The notes: generated by a model not told the origin, from the sequence alone. A stretch of DNA of 64,000 bases from Ramlibacter tataouinensis (GCA_002427815.1 DIZF01000055.1:26141-90140); one strand, 5' to 3'. Positions 8,765 through 17,334 are shown, numbered from the stretch's first letter. A program made the numbers and translations.

Positions 8765-9763
8765 ATGACGACCATCACCAGACCCGCCCCGCTGCTGCTG
8801 CGTGTCGCCCAGACGCGCGAGCTGAATCCGCTGATCCGCCTGATCCGGCTGCGGGCGGCCGACGGCGCCGTGCTGCCCGGCTACGGCGCCGGCGCCCATG
8901 TGGGCGTCCACGTCGAGCTGCCCGATGGCAAGACCGACTGGCGCCCGTATTCGCTGGTCAACCTGTCGACGCAGGCGGATGCCTGCGACACGCCGACCGA
9001 GTATGTGATCGCCGTTCGCCGGGAGGACGAGGGGCGCGGCGGCTCGCGCTTCATGCACGAGCGGGTGCACACCGGCCAGCTGCTCACCATCGAGCCGCCG
9101 AAGAACGAGTTTGCCCTGCGCGAACAGCCCGGCTGCGCGGTGCTGGTGGCCGGCGGCATCGGCATCACGCCGCTGGCGAGCATGGCGGCGCGGCGGGTCG
9201 CGCAGGGCGCGCCGGTGCGCATGCACTATGCCGGGCGCAGCCGCGAGCTGATGGCCTTCCTGCCCGAGCTGGAGCAGCTGCTGGGCGGATCGCTGCATGT
9301 GCACGCCGATGCGGAGGCCGGCTCTGCGCTGGACGTCGACGCGCTGCTGGACGGCTGCGCTGAACAGGACCAGCTCTACGTGTGCGGCCCCAAGCCCCTG
9401 CTGGACGCCGTGCTGGCAAAGACGCGGGCGCGCGGCTGGACCCGTGAACGCGTGCACTTCGAGGTCTTCACGGCGCCGGTCGTGGCAGCCGGCGACCATG
9501 CCTTTGAAGTCGTGCTGGCCCAGAGCGGCCGCAGCCTCACCGTGCCGGCCGGCACGTCCATCCTCGACTGCCTCATCGCCGCCGGGTGCGATCCGATGTT
9601 CGACTGCAAGCGGGGCGAGTGCGGCGTGTGCGCGGCGCCCGTGCTCGAAGGTGAGATCGACCACCGCGACTACGTCCTCAGCGAGCGTGAGAAGCGCGAG
9701 GGCAATGTGATCCAGACCTGCATCTCGCGCTGCAAGGGCCAGCGCCTGGTGCTCGACCTGTAG
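8765..9763 (+). CDS. Oxygenase reductase component (phthalate dioxygenase reductase type)
   Basis: This protein transfers electrons from NAD(P)H through flavin to a [2Fe-2S] centre and on to the Rieske oxygenase. In its 332 residues the order is a flavin domain with RPYS near residue 60, an NAD domain with GGIGITPL near 132 and CGPKPLL near 210, then a plant-type ferredoxin domain with CKRGECGVC and a final Cys in VIQTCISRC. This C-terminal ferredoxin order is that of class IA reductases such as vanillate demethylase and phthalate dioxygenase reductase. The dioxygenase alpha gene begins 23 bases downstream, so the two are almost certainly partners. Confidence 0.88.
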   Translation: MTTITRPAPLLLRVAQTRELNPLIRLIRLRAADGAVLPGYGAGAHVGVHVELPDGKTDWRPYSLVNLSTQADACDTPTEYVIAVRREDEGRGGSRFMHERVHTGQLLTIEPPKNEFALREQPGCAVLVAGGIGITPLASMAARRVAQGAPVRMHYAGRSRELMAFLPELEQLLGGSLHVHADAEAGSALDVDALLDGCAEQDQLYVCGPKPLLDAVLAKTRARGWTRERVHFEVFTAPVVAAGDHAFEVVLAQSGRSLTVPAGTSILDCLIAAGCDPMFDCKRGECGVCAAPVLEGEIDHRDYVLSEREKREGNVIQTCISRCKGQRLVLDL

Positions 9764-9786
9764 CCGCCGCCGAAAGAGGAGCTGTC

Positions 9787-11115
9787 ATGACGAAATACCG
9801 AGACCGACCGGATGCCGTGAGAGCGCTGGTGCGCGAGACTGAAGTGCACAAGGATCTCTACATCGACCAGGAGCTGTTCGAGCTGGAGATGGAGCACCTG
9901 TTCGCCAACACCTGGGTGTACGTGGGCCATGCCAGCCAGGTGCCCAACAAGGGCGACTACTACACCACCACCGTGGGGACGCAGCCGGTGGTCATGGTGC
10001 GGCACACCGACGACAGCGTGAAGGTGCTCTACAACCGCTGCCCGCACAAGGGGACCAGGGTGGCGGGCGAGGTCTGCGGCAACACCGGCAAGTTCTTCCG
10101 CTGCCCGTACCACGCGTGGACCTTCAAGACCGACGGCAGCCTGCTGTCGGTGCCGCTGAAGAAGGGCTACGACAACACCGGCTTCGAGTCCTGCGAAGCG
10201 AGCCGGGGCATGGCCGCCGTGCCCGCAGTCCAGGTCTATCGCGACTTCGTGTTCTGCCGACTCAATCGCGAGGGCGTGGGCTTCGAGGAATTCTTCGGCC
10301 AGGCGCTCTCAACCATAGCCAACATGATCGACCGCTCGCCCGAGGGGAAGCTGGAAATCGCCGGCGGCGTGTTGCGCTACATGCACCGCTGCAACTGGAA
10401 GATGCTGGTGGACAACCAGACCGACACCTGCCACCCCATGGTGGCGCACGAATCGTCGGCCGGCACCGCCGTCAGGGTGTGGAGGCAAGCGCCGGAAGGC
10501 ACGCCCAAGCCGATGGCGGTGGAGCTGTTCGCGCCCTTCGTGAGTCCCTACGAGTTCTTCGAGAACATGGGCATCCGTGTGTGGGACAACGGCCATGGCC
10601 ACACCGGCGTGGCCGACTCGATCCACGCGGCCTACTCGCCGGTGCCCGGCTACTGGGAGCAGATGGTGGCCGCGTATGGCGAGGCGCGCGCGAAGGAAAT
10701 CCTGGGCGACGTGCGCCACAACACCATCTATTTCCCCAACATCATGGTCAAGGGGCCGGTGCAGACGCTGCGGCGCTTCGTGCCGATTGCCGCAGACCGC
10801 ACGCTGGTCGAGTCCTGGACCTTCCGGCTGGTCGGCGCGCCCGACCTGCTGCTCGAGCGCACGCTCATGTACAACCGCCTCATCAACGCGCCCACCTCGG
10901 TCGTCGGGCACGACGACGCGGAGGTGTACGAACGCATGCAGGAAGGCCTGCATTCGCGCGGCCACGACTGGATCAACGTGGGCCGCCTCTACGACCCCGC
11001 CGAGCGCGGCCAGGTCAACGCCGTCACCAACGGCACCAGCGAGTGGCAGATGCGCAACCAGTTCCGCGCGTGGACGAAATACATGACCGCCACGCGGCCG
11101 GAAGTGCCGGTATGA
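9787..11115 (+). CDS. Rieske aromatic ring-hydroxylating dioxygenase, alpha subunit
   Basis: This is the catalytic subunit that inserts O2 into an aromatic ring. The 442-residue protein has the N-terminal Rieske domain with Cys85-x-His87 and Cys106-x2-His109. The mononuclear iron site is D213-x2-H216-x4-H221 in the C-terminal domain. Its stop overlaps the beta-subunit start by four bases. No separate ferredoxin gene is present, which fits a two-component system with the upstream reductase. The substrate is unknown; benzoate-, salicylate- or anthranilate-like acids are plausible from the context of CoA ligases and IorAB. A decayed paralogue of this gene lies at 18.5-18.9 kb. Confidence 0.9.
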   Translation: MTKYRDRPDAVRALVRETEVHKDLYIDQELFELEMEHLFANTWVYVGHASQVPNKGDYYTTTVGTQPVVMVRHTDDSVKVLYNRCPHKGTRVAGEVCGNTGKFFRCPYHAWTFKTDGSLLSVPLKKGYDNTGFESCEASRGMAAVPAVQVYRDFVFCRLNREGVGFEEFFGQALSTIANMIDRSPEGKLEIAGGVLRYMHRCNWKMLVDNQTDTCHPMVAHESSAGTAVRVWRQAPEGTPKPMAVELFAPFVSPYEFFENMGIRVWDNGHGHTGVADSIHAAYSPVPGYWEQMVAAYGEARAKEILGDVRHNTIYFPNIMVKGPVQTLRRFVPIAADRTLVESWTFRLVGAPDLLLERTLMYNRLINAPTSVVGHDDAEVYERMQEGLHSRGHDWINVGRLYDPAERGQVNAVTNGTSEWQMRNQFRAWTKYMTATRPEVPV

Positions 11116-11594
11116 GCGCTTTCACCGACGCGCAACTCATCGCCTTCGTCTACGCCGAGGCGCGGATGCTCGACGAGCAGCGCTTCGACGAGTGGCTGGA
11201 ACTCTTTAGCGAGGACGCGCATTACTGGATGCCGCTCACGCCGGGCCAGCCGGACCCGCGGTTGCACACCTCGCTGCTGTACGAGGACAAGCTGCTGCTG
11301 CGCGTGCGGGTGGAGCGGCTGGCCGGCGCCCGCACTTTCTCGCAGCAGCCGCGCAGCCGCAGCCATCACCTGCTGCAGCAGCCGAGCATCGAGCACGCCG
11401 ACCGCGACGCCGGCCGCTATACGTTGCGCACGGCCTTCCACTATGTCGAAACCCGGCTGGACCGGCAGGATCTCTATGCGGGCTGGGCGACGCACGAACT
11501 GGTGACACAGGAAGGGCAGTTGCGCATCCGGCTGAAACGCGTGGATCTCGTCAACTGCGACGCCGCGTTCGAGAACATCAACCTCTTCATGTAA
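11112..11594 (+). CDS. Aromatic ring-hydroxylating dioxygenase, beta subunit
   Basis: This small structural subunit (160 residues, NTF2-like cone fold) forms the alpha3beta3 oxygenase. Recognisable features are the N-terminal EARMLDEQRFDEWLELFSED helix-turn and the downstream YWMPLTP strand, both typical of beta subunits of benzoate- and biphenyl-type oxygenases. The start overlaps the alpha stop (ATGA), which indicates coupled translation. It has no metal site, as expected for the family. Confidence 0.87.
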   Translation: MSAFTDAQLIAFVYAEARMLDEQRFDEWLELFSEDAHYWMPLTPGQPDPRLHTSLLYEDKLLLRVRVERLAGARTFSQQPRSRSHHLLQQPSIEHADRDAGRYTLRTAFHYVETRLDRQDLYAGWATHELVTQEGQLRIRLKRVDLVNCDAAFENINLFM

Positions 11595-11604
11595 CCCGAC
11601 CCGC

Positions 11605-13239
11605 ATGACCCTGCCACCGGACACCGTCGCCCACGCCTTCGCGCAATCCGCCGCGCGGTTCGGTGCGCGACCCATCCTGGCCGTGCTGCCGGAAACGGCC
11701 GGCATTTACGGCATTGCGGCCGGCGAAACCAGTTATGCGCAGGCGCAGGAAAGAATCGACGGCCAGCGGGCGGCCTACGCCGCCGCAGGCTACGGCCACG
11801 GGCACCGCGTGGGCCTGCTGCTGGAGAACCGCCCAGCCTTCTTCTGGCACTGGTTCGCGCTCAACGGGCTGGGCGTGTCGGTGGTGCCGATCAATGCCGA
11901 CCTGCGTGCCGCCGAACTCGAATACCTGATAGCCCATTCCGAGATCGCATTGGCCGTGGCACTGCCCCAGCGCCATGACACGCTGCGCGCCGCGGCCCGG
12001 GCCGCCGGCCGCCCGATGCAGGTGATGGGCGCCGACAGCTCACCGCCGCCCGCGCTCGTTGCGGCGCCGCTGGCGGGACAGCCGATCACCTTGCGCAGCG
12101 AATGCGCGCTGCTCTACACCTCGGGCACCACCGGGCGCCCCAAGGGCTGCATCCTGCCCAATCGCTACTTCCTGCATGCGGGCGAGTGGTACGCCGGGAT
12201 CGGCGGCCTCGCCCAACTGCACATCGGCGAGGAACGGATGCTGACGCCGCTGCCGCTGGTGCACATGAACGCGATGGCGTACTCGACGCTGGCGATGGTG
12301 CTCACCGGCGGCTGCCTGATCCCGCTCGACCGGTTCCATCCCAGGACCTGGTGGGCCAGCGTGCGCGCCTCGCGCGCGACCGTCGTGCACTACCTGGGCG
12401 TGATGCCGGCCATGCTGATGAAGGCGGCGGCCACCGCCGCGGACCGGCAGCACCGCGTGCGCTTCGGCTTCGGCGCCGGCGTCGACCGCAGCCTGCACGC
12501 TCCGTTCGAGGAGCGCTTCGGCTTTCCGTTGCTGGAGGCCTGGGCCATGACCGAGACCGGGGCCGGCGCCGTGGTCATCGCCAACCGCGAGCCGCGCCAC
12601 GTCGGCACGAGCTGCTTCGGCCGCGAGGGCGATGACGTCGAGGTGCAGCTGGTGGCCGACAGCGGCCGGCCGGCGGGTGTCGACGTGCCGGGAGAGCTGC
12701 TGGTGCGGCATGCCGGGGCCGATCCGCGCGCCGGCTTCTTCGCCGGCTACCTGAAGGACCCGTCCGCCACCGACGAGGCCTGGGCCGGCGGCTGGTTTCA
12801 CACCGGCGACATCGTCCGGCGCGGCGCCGACGGCCAGCTGCACTTCATCGACCGGCGCAAGAACGTGATCCGCCGCAGCGGCGAGAACATTTCGGCCGTG
12901 GAGGTCGAAAGCGTGCTGCTGCAGCATCCGCGCGTGCAGGCGGCGGCGGTGTCCGCCGTGCCCGACGCGGTACGTGGCGACGAGGTGCTCGCCTGCATCG
13001 TGAGCGATGGCGTCGCCGCCGATGCGGTGTCGCGTCGCGCGGCGGCGAGCGACATCGTGCAGTGGTGCCTGGCGCGGCTGGCATACTATAAAGCGCCAGG
13101 CTATGTGGCGTTCGTCGACGGCTTGCCGCTGACCACGTCGCAAAAGGTGCAGCGCGGCGAACTGCGGGCGCTGGCCGCCTCGCTGGTCGGGCAGCCACAG
13201 TGCATCGACACCTGCGCGATGAAGAGGAGGTCCGCGTGA
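11605..13239 (+). CDS. AMP-dependent acyl-CoA synthetase/ligase (first of two)
   Basis: This 544-residue protein of the acyl-adenylate superfamily activates a carboxylic acid with ATP and CoA. The P-loop-like motif LYTSGTTGRPKG lies at about residues 170-181. WFHTGD and the hinge FIDRRKNVIRRSGENIS come later, and the catalytic Lys sits in TTSQKVQRGELR near the C-terminus. All key motifs are intact. It starts 10 bases after the dioxygenase beta gene and overlaps the thiolase-like gene by four bases (GTGA). It is probably specific for an aromatic or hydroxylated intermediate. A second ligase is encoded at 23.8 kb. Confidence 0.87.
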   Translation: MTLPPDTVAHAFAQSAARFGARPILAVLPETAGIYGIAAGETSYAQAQERIDGQRAAYAAAGYGHGHRVGLLLENRPAFFWHWFALNGLGVSVVPINADLRAAELEYLIAHSEIALAVALPQRHDTLRAAARAAGRPMQVMGADSSPPPALVAAPLAGQPITLRSECALLYTSGTTGRPKGCILPNRYFLHAGEWYAGIGGLAQLHIGEERMLTPLPLVHMNAMAYSTLAMVLTGGCLIPLDRFHPRTWWASVRASRATVVHYLGVMPAMLMKAAATAADRQHRVRFGFGAGVDRSLHAPFEERFGFPLLEAWAMTETGAGAVVIANREPRHVGTSCFGREGDDVEVQLVADSGRPAGVDVPGELLVRHAGADPRAGFFAGYLKDPSATDEAWAGGWFHTGDIVRRGADGQLHFIDRRKNVIRRSGENISAVEVESVLLQHPRVQAAAVSAVPDAVRGDEVLACIVSDGVAADAVSRRAAASDIVQWCLARLAYYKAPGYVAFVDGLPLTTSQKVQRGELRALAASLVGQPQCIDTCAMKRRSA

Positions 13240-14408
13240 CGAGACAGCGCAGCTCCTATGAAGGCGTCGCCGTCACGGTGCCGGTGACGGTGCCGTACCT
13301 GCGCTATTCCACGCACGCGGCGCACTGGTTCATCGGCCAGGCGCTGCAGGCGCTGGTCCAGGGCTCCGGCATCGCCAAGGAGCAGATCGACGGGTTGACC
13401 GTGAGCAGCTTCTCGCTGTCGCCCGACACCGCCGTCGGCGTGACGCAGCACCTGGGCCTGTCGCCGCGCTGGCTCGACCACATCCCCACCGGCGGCGCCT
13501 CGGGCGTGATGTCGTTGCGCCGCGCCGCACGCGCAGTGCAGGCTGGCGATGCCGATGTCGTGGCCTGCGTCGCGGCCGACACCAACCATGTCGATTCGTT
13601 CCGCCTCACGCTCGGCAGCTTCAGCAACTTCGCGCGCGATGCCAGCTATCCCTACGGCTCGGGCGGCCCGAACTCGATCTTCGCCCTGATCACCGCCAAC
13701 TACATGCGCACCTACGGCGCGAAGCGCGAGGACTTCGGGCGCATCGCCGTGGACCAGCGCAGCAACGCGCTGAAGAACCCGAACGCGCTTTTCAAGAAGC
13801 CGTTGACGCTCCAGGAATACATGGCGGCGCGGCCGATCTCGGACCCGATCCACCTGTTCGACTGCGTGATGCCCTGCGCCGGCGCGGAGGCCTTCCTGGT
13901 GATGCGCGAGGAGCGGGCGCGCGACCTGGGCCTGCCGCACGTGCTGGTGCGCGGCGCGATCGAGCGCCACAACGCCTATGCCGACGACCCGGTGATGGTG
14001 CGCGGTGGCTGGCGGATGGACCGGGACGACCTGTATGCGCAAGCCGGGGTGTCTTGCGCGGACATCGATTTCGTGCAGACCTACGACGACTACCCGGTGA
14101 TCGTGATGCTGCAGTTCGAGGATCTGGGCTTTTGCGACAAGGGCGCGGGGCCGGCCTTCGTGCGAAGCCACACCATGACGCATGACGGGAGTTTTCCGAA
14201 CAACACCAGCGGCGGCCAGTTGTCGGCGGGTCAGGCGGGCGCGGCCGGCGGCTTCCTCGGCATGACCGAAGCGATCCGCCAGCTCACCGGCGCGGCGGGC
14301 GAGCGCGCCGTGGCCGGCGCGAAGTTCGGCCTGGTCACCGGCTTCGGCATGGTCACCTACGACCGCTGCCTCTGCACCGGCGCCGTCATCCTGGGGAGCA
14401 GCAATTGA
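13236..14408 (+). CDS. Thiolase-fold protein lacking the canonical Cys and His (possible retro-aldolase)
   Basis: The 390-residue protein has thiolase/SCP2 architecture. A GTG start at 13236 was chosen because AAGAGGAGG lies just upstream and it overlaps the ligase stop by four bases. At the place of the nucleophilic Cys (usually CGSG) it reads TGGASG (85-90). At the place of the GHP catalytic His it reads AGQAG (331-335). The late Cys motif CTG (Cys380) is kept. TYDDYP (Tyr283, Tyr286) followed by LEDxGFC-like residues resembles DUF35-partnered thiolase-like aldolases such as steroid Ltp2. Because a DUF35 protein follows directly, carbon-carbon cleavage by retro-aldol reaction is as likely as thiolysis. 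The motif alignment was done by eye. Confidence 0.78.
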   Translation: MTRQRSSYEGVAVTVPVTVPYLRYSTHAAHWFIGQALQALVQGSGIAKEQIDGLTVSSFSLSPDTAVGVTQHLGLSPRWLDHIPTGGASGVMSLRRAARAVQAGDADVVACVAADTNHVDSFRLTLGSFSNFARDASYPYGSGGPNSIFALITANYMRTYGAKREDFGRIAVDQRSNALKNPNALFKKPLTLQEYMAARPISDPIHLFDCVMPCAGAEAFLVMREERARDLGLPHVLVRGAIERHNAYADDPVMVRGGWRMDRDDLYAQAGVSCADIDFVQTYDDYPVIVMLQFEDLGFCDKGAGPAFVRSHTMTHDGSFPNNTSGGQLSAGQAGAAGGFLGMTEAIRQLTGAAGERAVAGAKFGLVTGFGMVTYDRCLCTGAVILGSSN

Positions 14409-14486
14409 GCCCCCACGTTTGCCGCTACGCGGCTGCACTGCCCCCCGAGGGGGCGCGGCGCGCTCCTTGGGGCGGCCCGGCGGAGG
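14409..14486. repeat. Interspersed GC-rich repeat, copy 1
   Basis: This copy has the form CCCCCACG...CTGCCCCCCGAGGGGGC...CTTGGGGCGGCCCGGCGGAGGC. A related sequence lies at 59979-60050. The core CCCCCGAGGGGG is a perfect palindrome. I recall such elements as common between genes in Comamonadaceae genomes. Here it fills the spacer between the thiolase-like gene and the DUF35-SDR gene, and its right end supplies the GGAGG ribosome site of the latter. Confidence 0.6.
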
Positions 14487-14490
14487 CGCC

Positions 14491-15744
14491 ATGACCATGC
14501 CCTTGATGAAACCCAGGCGCAAGAACCCGGTGCTGCGCACCCCGCAGATGAACCTGCCGCCGTGGGCGCGCGGCCGTGTCGCGCTGGGCATGACGGCGGC
14601 CGCCGCCGAGGGCCGCTTCGAGCTGCAGGTGTGCCGGGACTGCAGCGCGGTGCAATACCCGCCGCGTGACGCCTGCCACCGCTGCCTCTCGCCGCGGCTG
14701 CAGTGGCGCCCGCAGTCGGGCGAAGGTACCTTGCTCGGCCACACGACGCTGCATCACAGCAACGACCTGTTCTTCCGCGAGCGCCTGCCCTGGCGCCTCG
14801 GGCTGGTCCAGCTCGATGCCGGGCCGTCGGTGCTGGTGCACCTGCACGGCGAGGTCGGCGCGGCGCCGGCGCCGGTGCGGGTCGGTGCGCGCCTGGATCG
14901 CGCCGGCCAGGCGGTGTTGATCGGATTTCCCAGGGAAGGGGGTGAACACATGTCAGACGACAAGATGCTGCGCGAGATGACCAGCGATCCGAAGTTCCGC
15001 AAGGTACTGGTGACCGACGGCAAGACCGCGGTGGGGCAGGCCATCGTGCAGGCGCTGGTGAAGGCCGGCGCCGACATCGTGTGGGTGGGCCACGCCGAGC
15101 CGTGGAAGAAGCTGCCGGGGCTGGGCGACCTCGCCGCGCTGCCCCAGGTGACGCTGGTGCCGCTGGACCTGACCAACGGCCGCTCGGTCAGCGAGCTGGC
15201 CGGCGAGATCGGCGGCAAGGTCGACATCGTGATCAACAACGCCGAGGTGCATCGCGCCTTCGGCATCGCCGCGCGCCGCGGCACCGACGCCGCCCGGGCC
15301 GAGATGGACATCAACTACTTCGGACTGCTGCGCCTCGCGCAGGAGTTCGGGCCGGCGCTCAAGGGACGCTCGGCCGACGGCGTCACGCATGCGGCCGCCT
15401 GGGTCAACCTGCTGTCGATCTACGCGCTCTCCAACTTCCCGCCGCACGGCACCTTCTCCGCCTCCAAGGCCGCGGCCCATTCGCTGGCCCAGTGTCTGCG
15501 CGCCGAAATGCGGCCGGCCGGCATCCGCGTGATCAACCTCTTTCCGGGTCCCGTCGACGACGAGTGGAACCAGAACCTGCCGCCGCCGAAGGTGGCGCCG
15601 GCTGCCATCGCCGCGGCCATCGTCAACGCCCTGCGCCAGGGAGTCGAGGATGTGTACCCGGGCGACGTGGCGCAGGAGTGGCTGGAGCGCTGGCGCGAGA
15701 ACCCGAAAGTGCTGGAACGCGAGCTCGCGGCCGGAGGCAGCTGA
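14491..15744 (+). CDS. DUF35 zinc-ribbon/OB-fold domain fused to a degenerate short-chain dehydrogenase
   Basis: The protein has 417 residues in two parts. Residues 1-150 are a DUF35 domain with an intact zinc ribbon (Cys48, Cys51, Cys62, Cys65) and an OB-fold. Such proteins assist thiolase-fold partners. Residues 154-417 are an SDR fold in which the cofactor loop reads TDGKTAVG (175-182) instead of TGxxxGxG, NNAG is NNAE (249-252), and the YxxxK Tyr is Phe322 (Lys326 kept, Ser309 exactly 13 residues before). The SDR half is therefore probably non-catalytic. A strong ribosome site (GGAAGGGGGTG) precedes Met154 at 14950, so a separate SDR product may also be made. It precedes the cyclase gene by one base. 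Confidence 0.8.
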   Translation: MTMPLMKPRRKNPVLRTPQMNLPPWARGRVALGMTAAAAEGRFELQVCRDCSAVQYPPRDACHRCLSPRLQWRPQSGEGTLLGHTTLHHSNDLFFRERLPWRLGLVQLDAGPSVLVHLHGEVGAAPAPVRVGARLDRAGQAVLIGFPREGGEHMSDDKMLREMTSDPKFRKVLVTDGKTAVGQAIVQALVKAGADIVWVGHAEPWKKLPGLGDLAALPQVTLVPLDLTNGRSVSELAGEIGGKVDIVINNAEVHRAFGIAARRGTDAARAEMDINYFGLLRLAQEFGPALKGRSADGVTHAAAWVNLLSIYALSNFPPHGTFSASKAAAHSLAQCLRAEMRPAGIRVINLFPGPVDDEWNQNLPPPKVAPAAIAAAIVNALRQGVEDVYPGDVAQEWLERWRENPKVLERELAAGGS

Positions 15745-15745
15745 C

Positions 15746-16543
15746 ATGAAGACTTCCACTCCCGGCGTGCTCGCTGGCCTGGTCGCCGCGCTGGCCAGCA
15801 CCCGCATCCGTGTCGTCGACCTGACGCAGACGCTGACACCCGAATTCCCGCAGATCGCGCTGCCGCCGGAGATGGGCCAGTGCTGGCCGTTCCGCATCGA
15901 GGAGGTGTCGCGCTACGACGAGCGCGGCCCGGGCTGGTACTGGAACAACTTCTCGTGCGGCGAGCACACCGGCACCCACTTCGACGCGCCCATCCACTGG
16001 ATCTCGGGCCGCGACCTGCCCAACAACGCAGTCGACACCATTCCCGTGCAGCACTTCGTCGCACCGGCCTGCGTGATCGACTGTTCCGGCCAGGTGAAGC
16101 AAGACCCCGACTACCTGCTGACAGTGGCGGACATCGAGCGCTTCGAGGCCGCGCACGGACGCATCCCGGCCGGCGCCTGGCTGCTGATGCGCACCGACTG
16201 GTCCAGGCGGCAGGACCCCGAGGCCTATCAGAACTTCGATGAAACCGGCCAGCACACGCCGGGACCGAGCGTCGAGGCGGTGCGGTTCCTCGTCGAGCAG
16301 CGCGACGTGCTGGGGTTCGGCTCGGAGGCGATCGGCACCGACGCCGGCCAGGGCTACCACCTGCGCCCGCCGTATCCCTGCCACTACTACATGCATGGCG
16401 CGGGCCGCTATGGGCTGCAGTGCCTGTCCAACCTCGACCTGCTGCCGCCCACCGGCGCGGTGCTGATCTGCCCGCCACTGAAGATCCAGAAGGGCAGCGG
16501 CAGTCCCTTGCGCGTGCTCGCCCTCGTGGAGGACCGCGCATGA
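15746..16543 (+). CDS. Cyclase family protein (metal-dependent hydrolase, kynurenine-formamidase-like)
   Basis: The 265-residue protein carries the family signature HTGTHFDAPIHW (residues 74-85), whose His and Asp residues bind zinc or manganese. It belongs to the fold of bacterial kynurenine formamidase and isatin hydrolase, which hydrolyse amide or lactam bonds. In this operon it may open a lactam or lactone or hydrolyse an amide of the pathway intermediate. The actual reaction is not predictable from sequence. It is packed between the DUF35-SDR fusion and the next SDR, whose start overlaps its stop by four bases. Confidence 0.8.
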   Translation: MKTSTPGVLAGLVAALASTRIRVVDLTQTLTPEFPQIALPPEMGQCWPFRIEEVSRYDERGPGWYWNNFSCGEHTGTHFDAPIHWISGRDLPNNAVDTIPVQHFVAPACVIDCSGQVKQDPDYLLTVADIERFEAAHGRIPAGAWLLMRTDWSRRQDPEAYQNFDETGQHTPGPSVEAVRFLVEQRDVLGFGSEAIGTDAGQGYHLRPPYPCHYYMHGAGRYGLQCLSNLDLLPPTGAVLICPPLKIQKGSGSPLRVLALVEDRA

Positions 16544-17283
16544 GCGCGAACAGGGTCGACGCGCCGAAGGTGGCCGCGGTCACCGGCGGCAGCACGGGAA
16601 TAGGCCGCGCCATCTGCGAAGAGCTGCTCGCGCGCGGCTACGAGGTGGTTTCGCTGGCGCTGGAGCGGCCGGAGACGGCGCACCCGCGGCTGCACAGCAT
16701 CGAGGTCGACTTGAGCGACCGCAAGTCAGCGGGCGAAGCGGCGCGTGAGCTGGTGCGCCGCTTCGAGGTCACCACGCTGGTGCACAACGCCGGCGTGATG
16801 CGGCCCGCGGCGCTGCCGGAAGTGCAGCTGGGTGACTTCGACGTGCTGGTGGCATTGCACCTGGGCAGCGCCATCCAGCTGATGCAGGCCGTGCTGCCGG
16901 CGATGCGTTCGCGCCACTTCGGCCGCGTCGTCATGCTGTCCTCGCGCGCGGTGGTCGGGGTGCCCGGGCGCACCAGCTACTCGGCCACCAAGGCCGGCAT
17001 CCTGGGGATGGCGCGCACCTGGGCGCTGGAACTGGCGGCGGACGGCATCACCGTGAACGTCGTCGCGCCCGGGCCGATCCGCACCAACATGTTCTACGAG
17101 ATCATTCCGGCCGGCAGCGACAAGGAGCGGCAGCTGGCCGCGTCGGTGCCGGTGGGCCGGCTCGGCGAGCCGGCCGACGTGGCGCGCGCCGTCGCGTTCT
17201 TCGCCGATCCGGCCAACAGCTACGTCACCGGCCAGGTGCTCTACGTCTGCGGCGGCGGCAGCGTGGGCACCCTCACGCTCTGA
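16540..17283 (+). CDS. Short-chain dehydrogenase/reductase, catalytically intact
   Basis: This classical 247-residue SDR has cofactor loop TGGSTGIG (15-22), HNAG, catalytic Ser134, Tyr147 and Lys151 (YSATK), and the PGPIRT segment after the active site. It probably oxidises a hydroxyacyl-CoA or a ring diol to the ketone with NAD. Its active site is complete, in contrast to the SDR half of the DUF35 fusion two genes upstream, so the two may form an active/inactive pair as reported for the toluene-pathway BbsCD dehydrogenase. The start overlaps the cyclase stop. Confidence 0.87.
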   Translation: MSANRVDAPKVAAVTGGSTGIGRAICEELLARGYEVVSLALERPETAHPRLHSIEVDLSDRKSAGEAARELVRRFEVTTLVHNAGVMRPAALPEVQLGDFDVLVALHLGSAIQLMQAVLPAMRSRHFGRVVMLSSRAVVGVPGRTSYSATKAGILGMARTWALELAADGITVNVVAPGPIRTNMFYEIIPAGSDKERQLAASVPVGRLGEPADVARAVAFFADPANSYVTGQVLYVCGGGSVGTLTL

Positions 17284-17334
17284 TGCACCGCGATCTCATC
17301 CGCTTCAGCAACCACCAAAGACAGGAGACAAACC

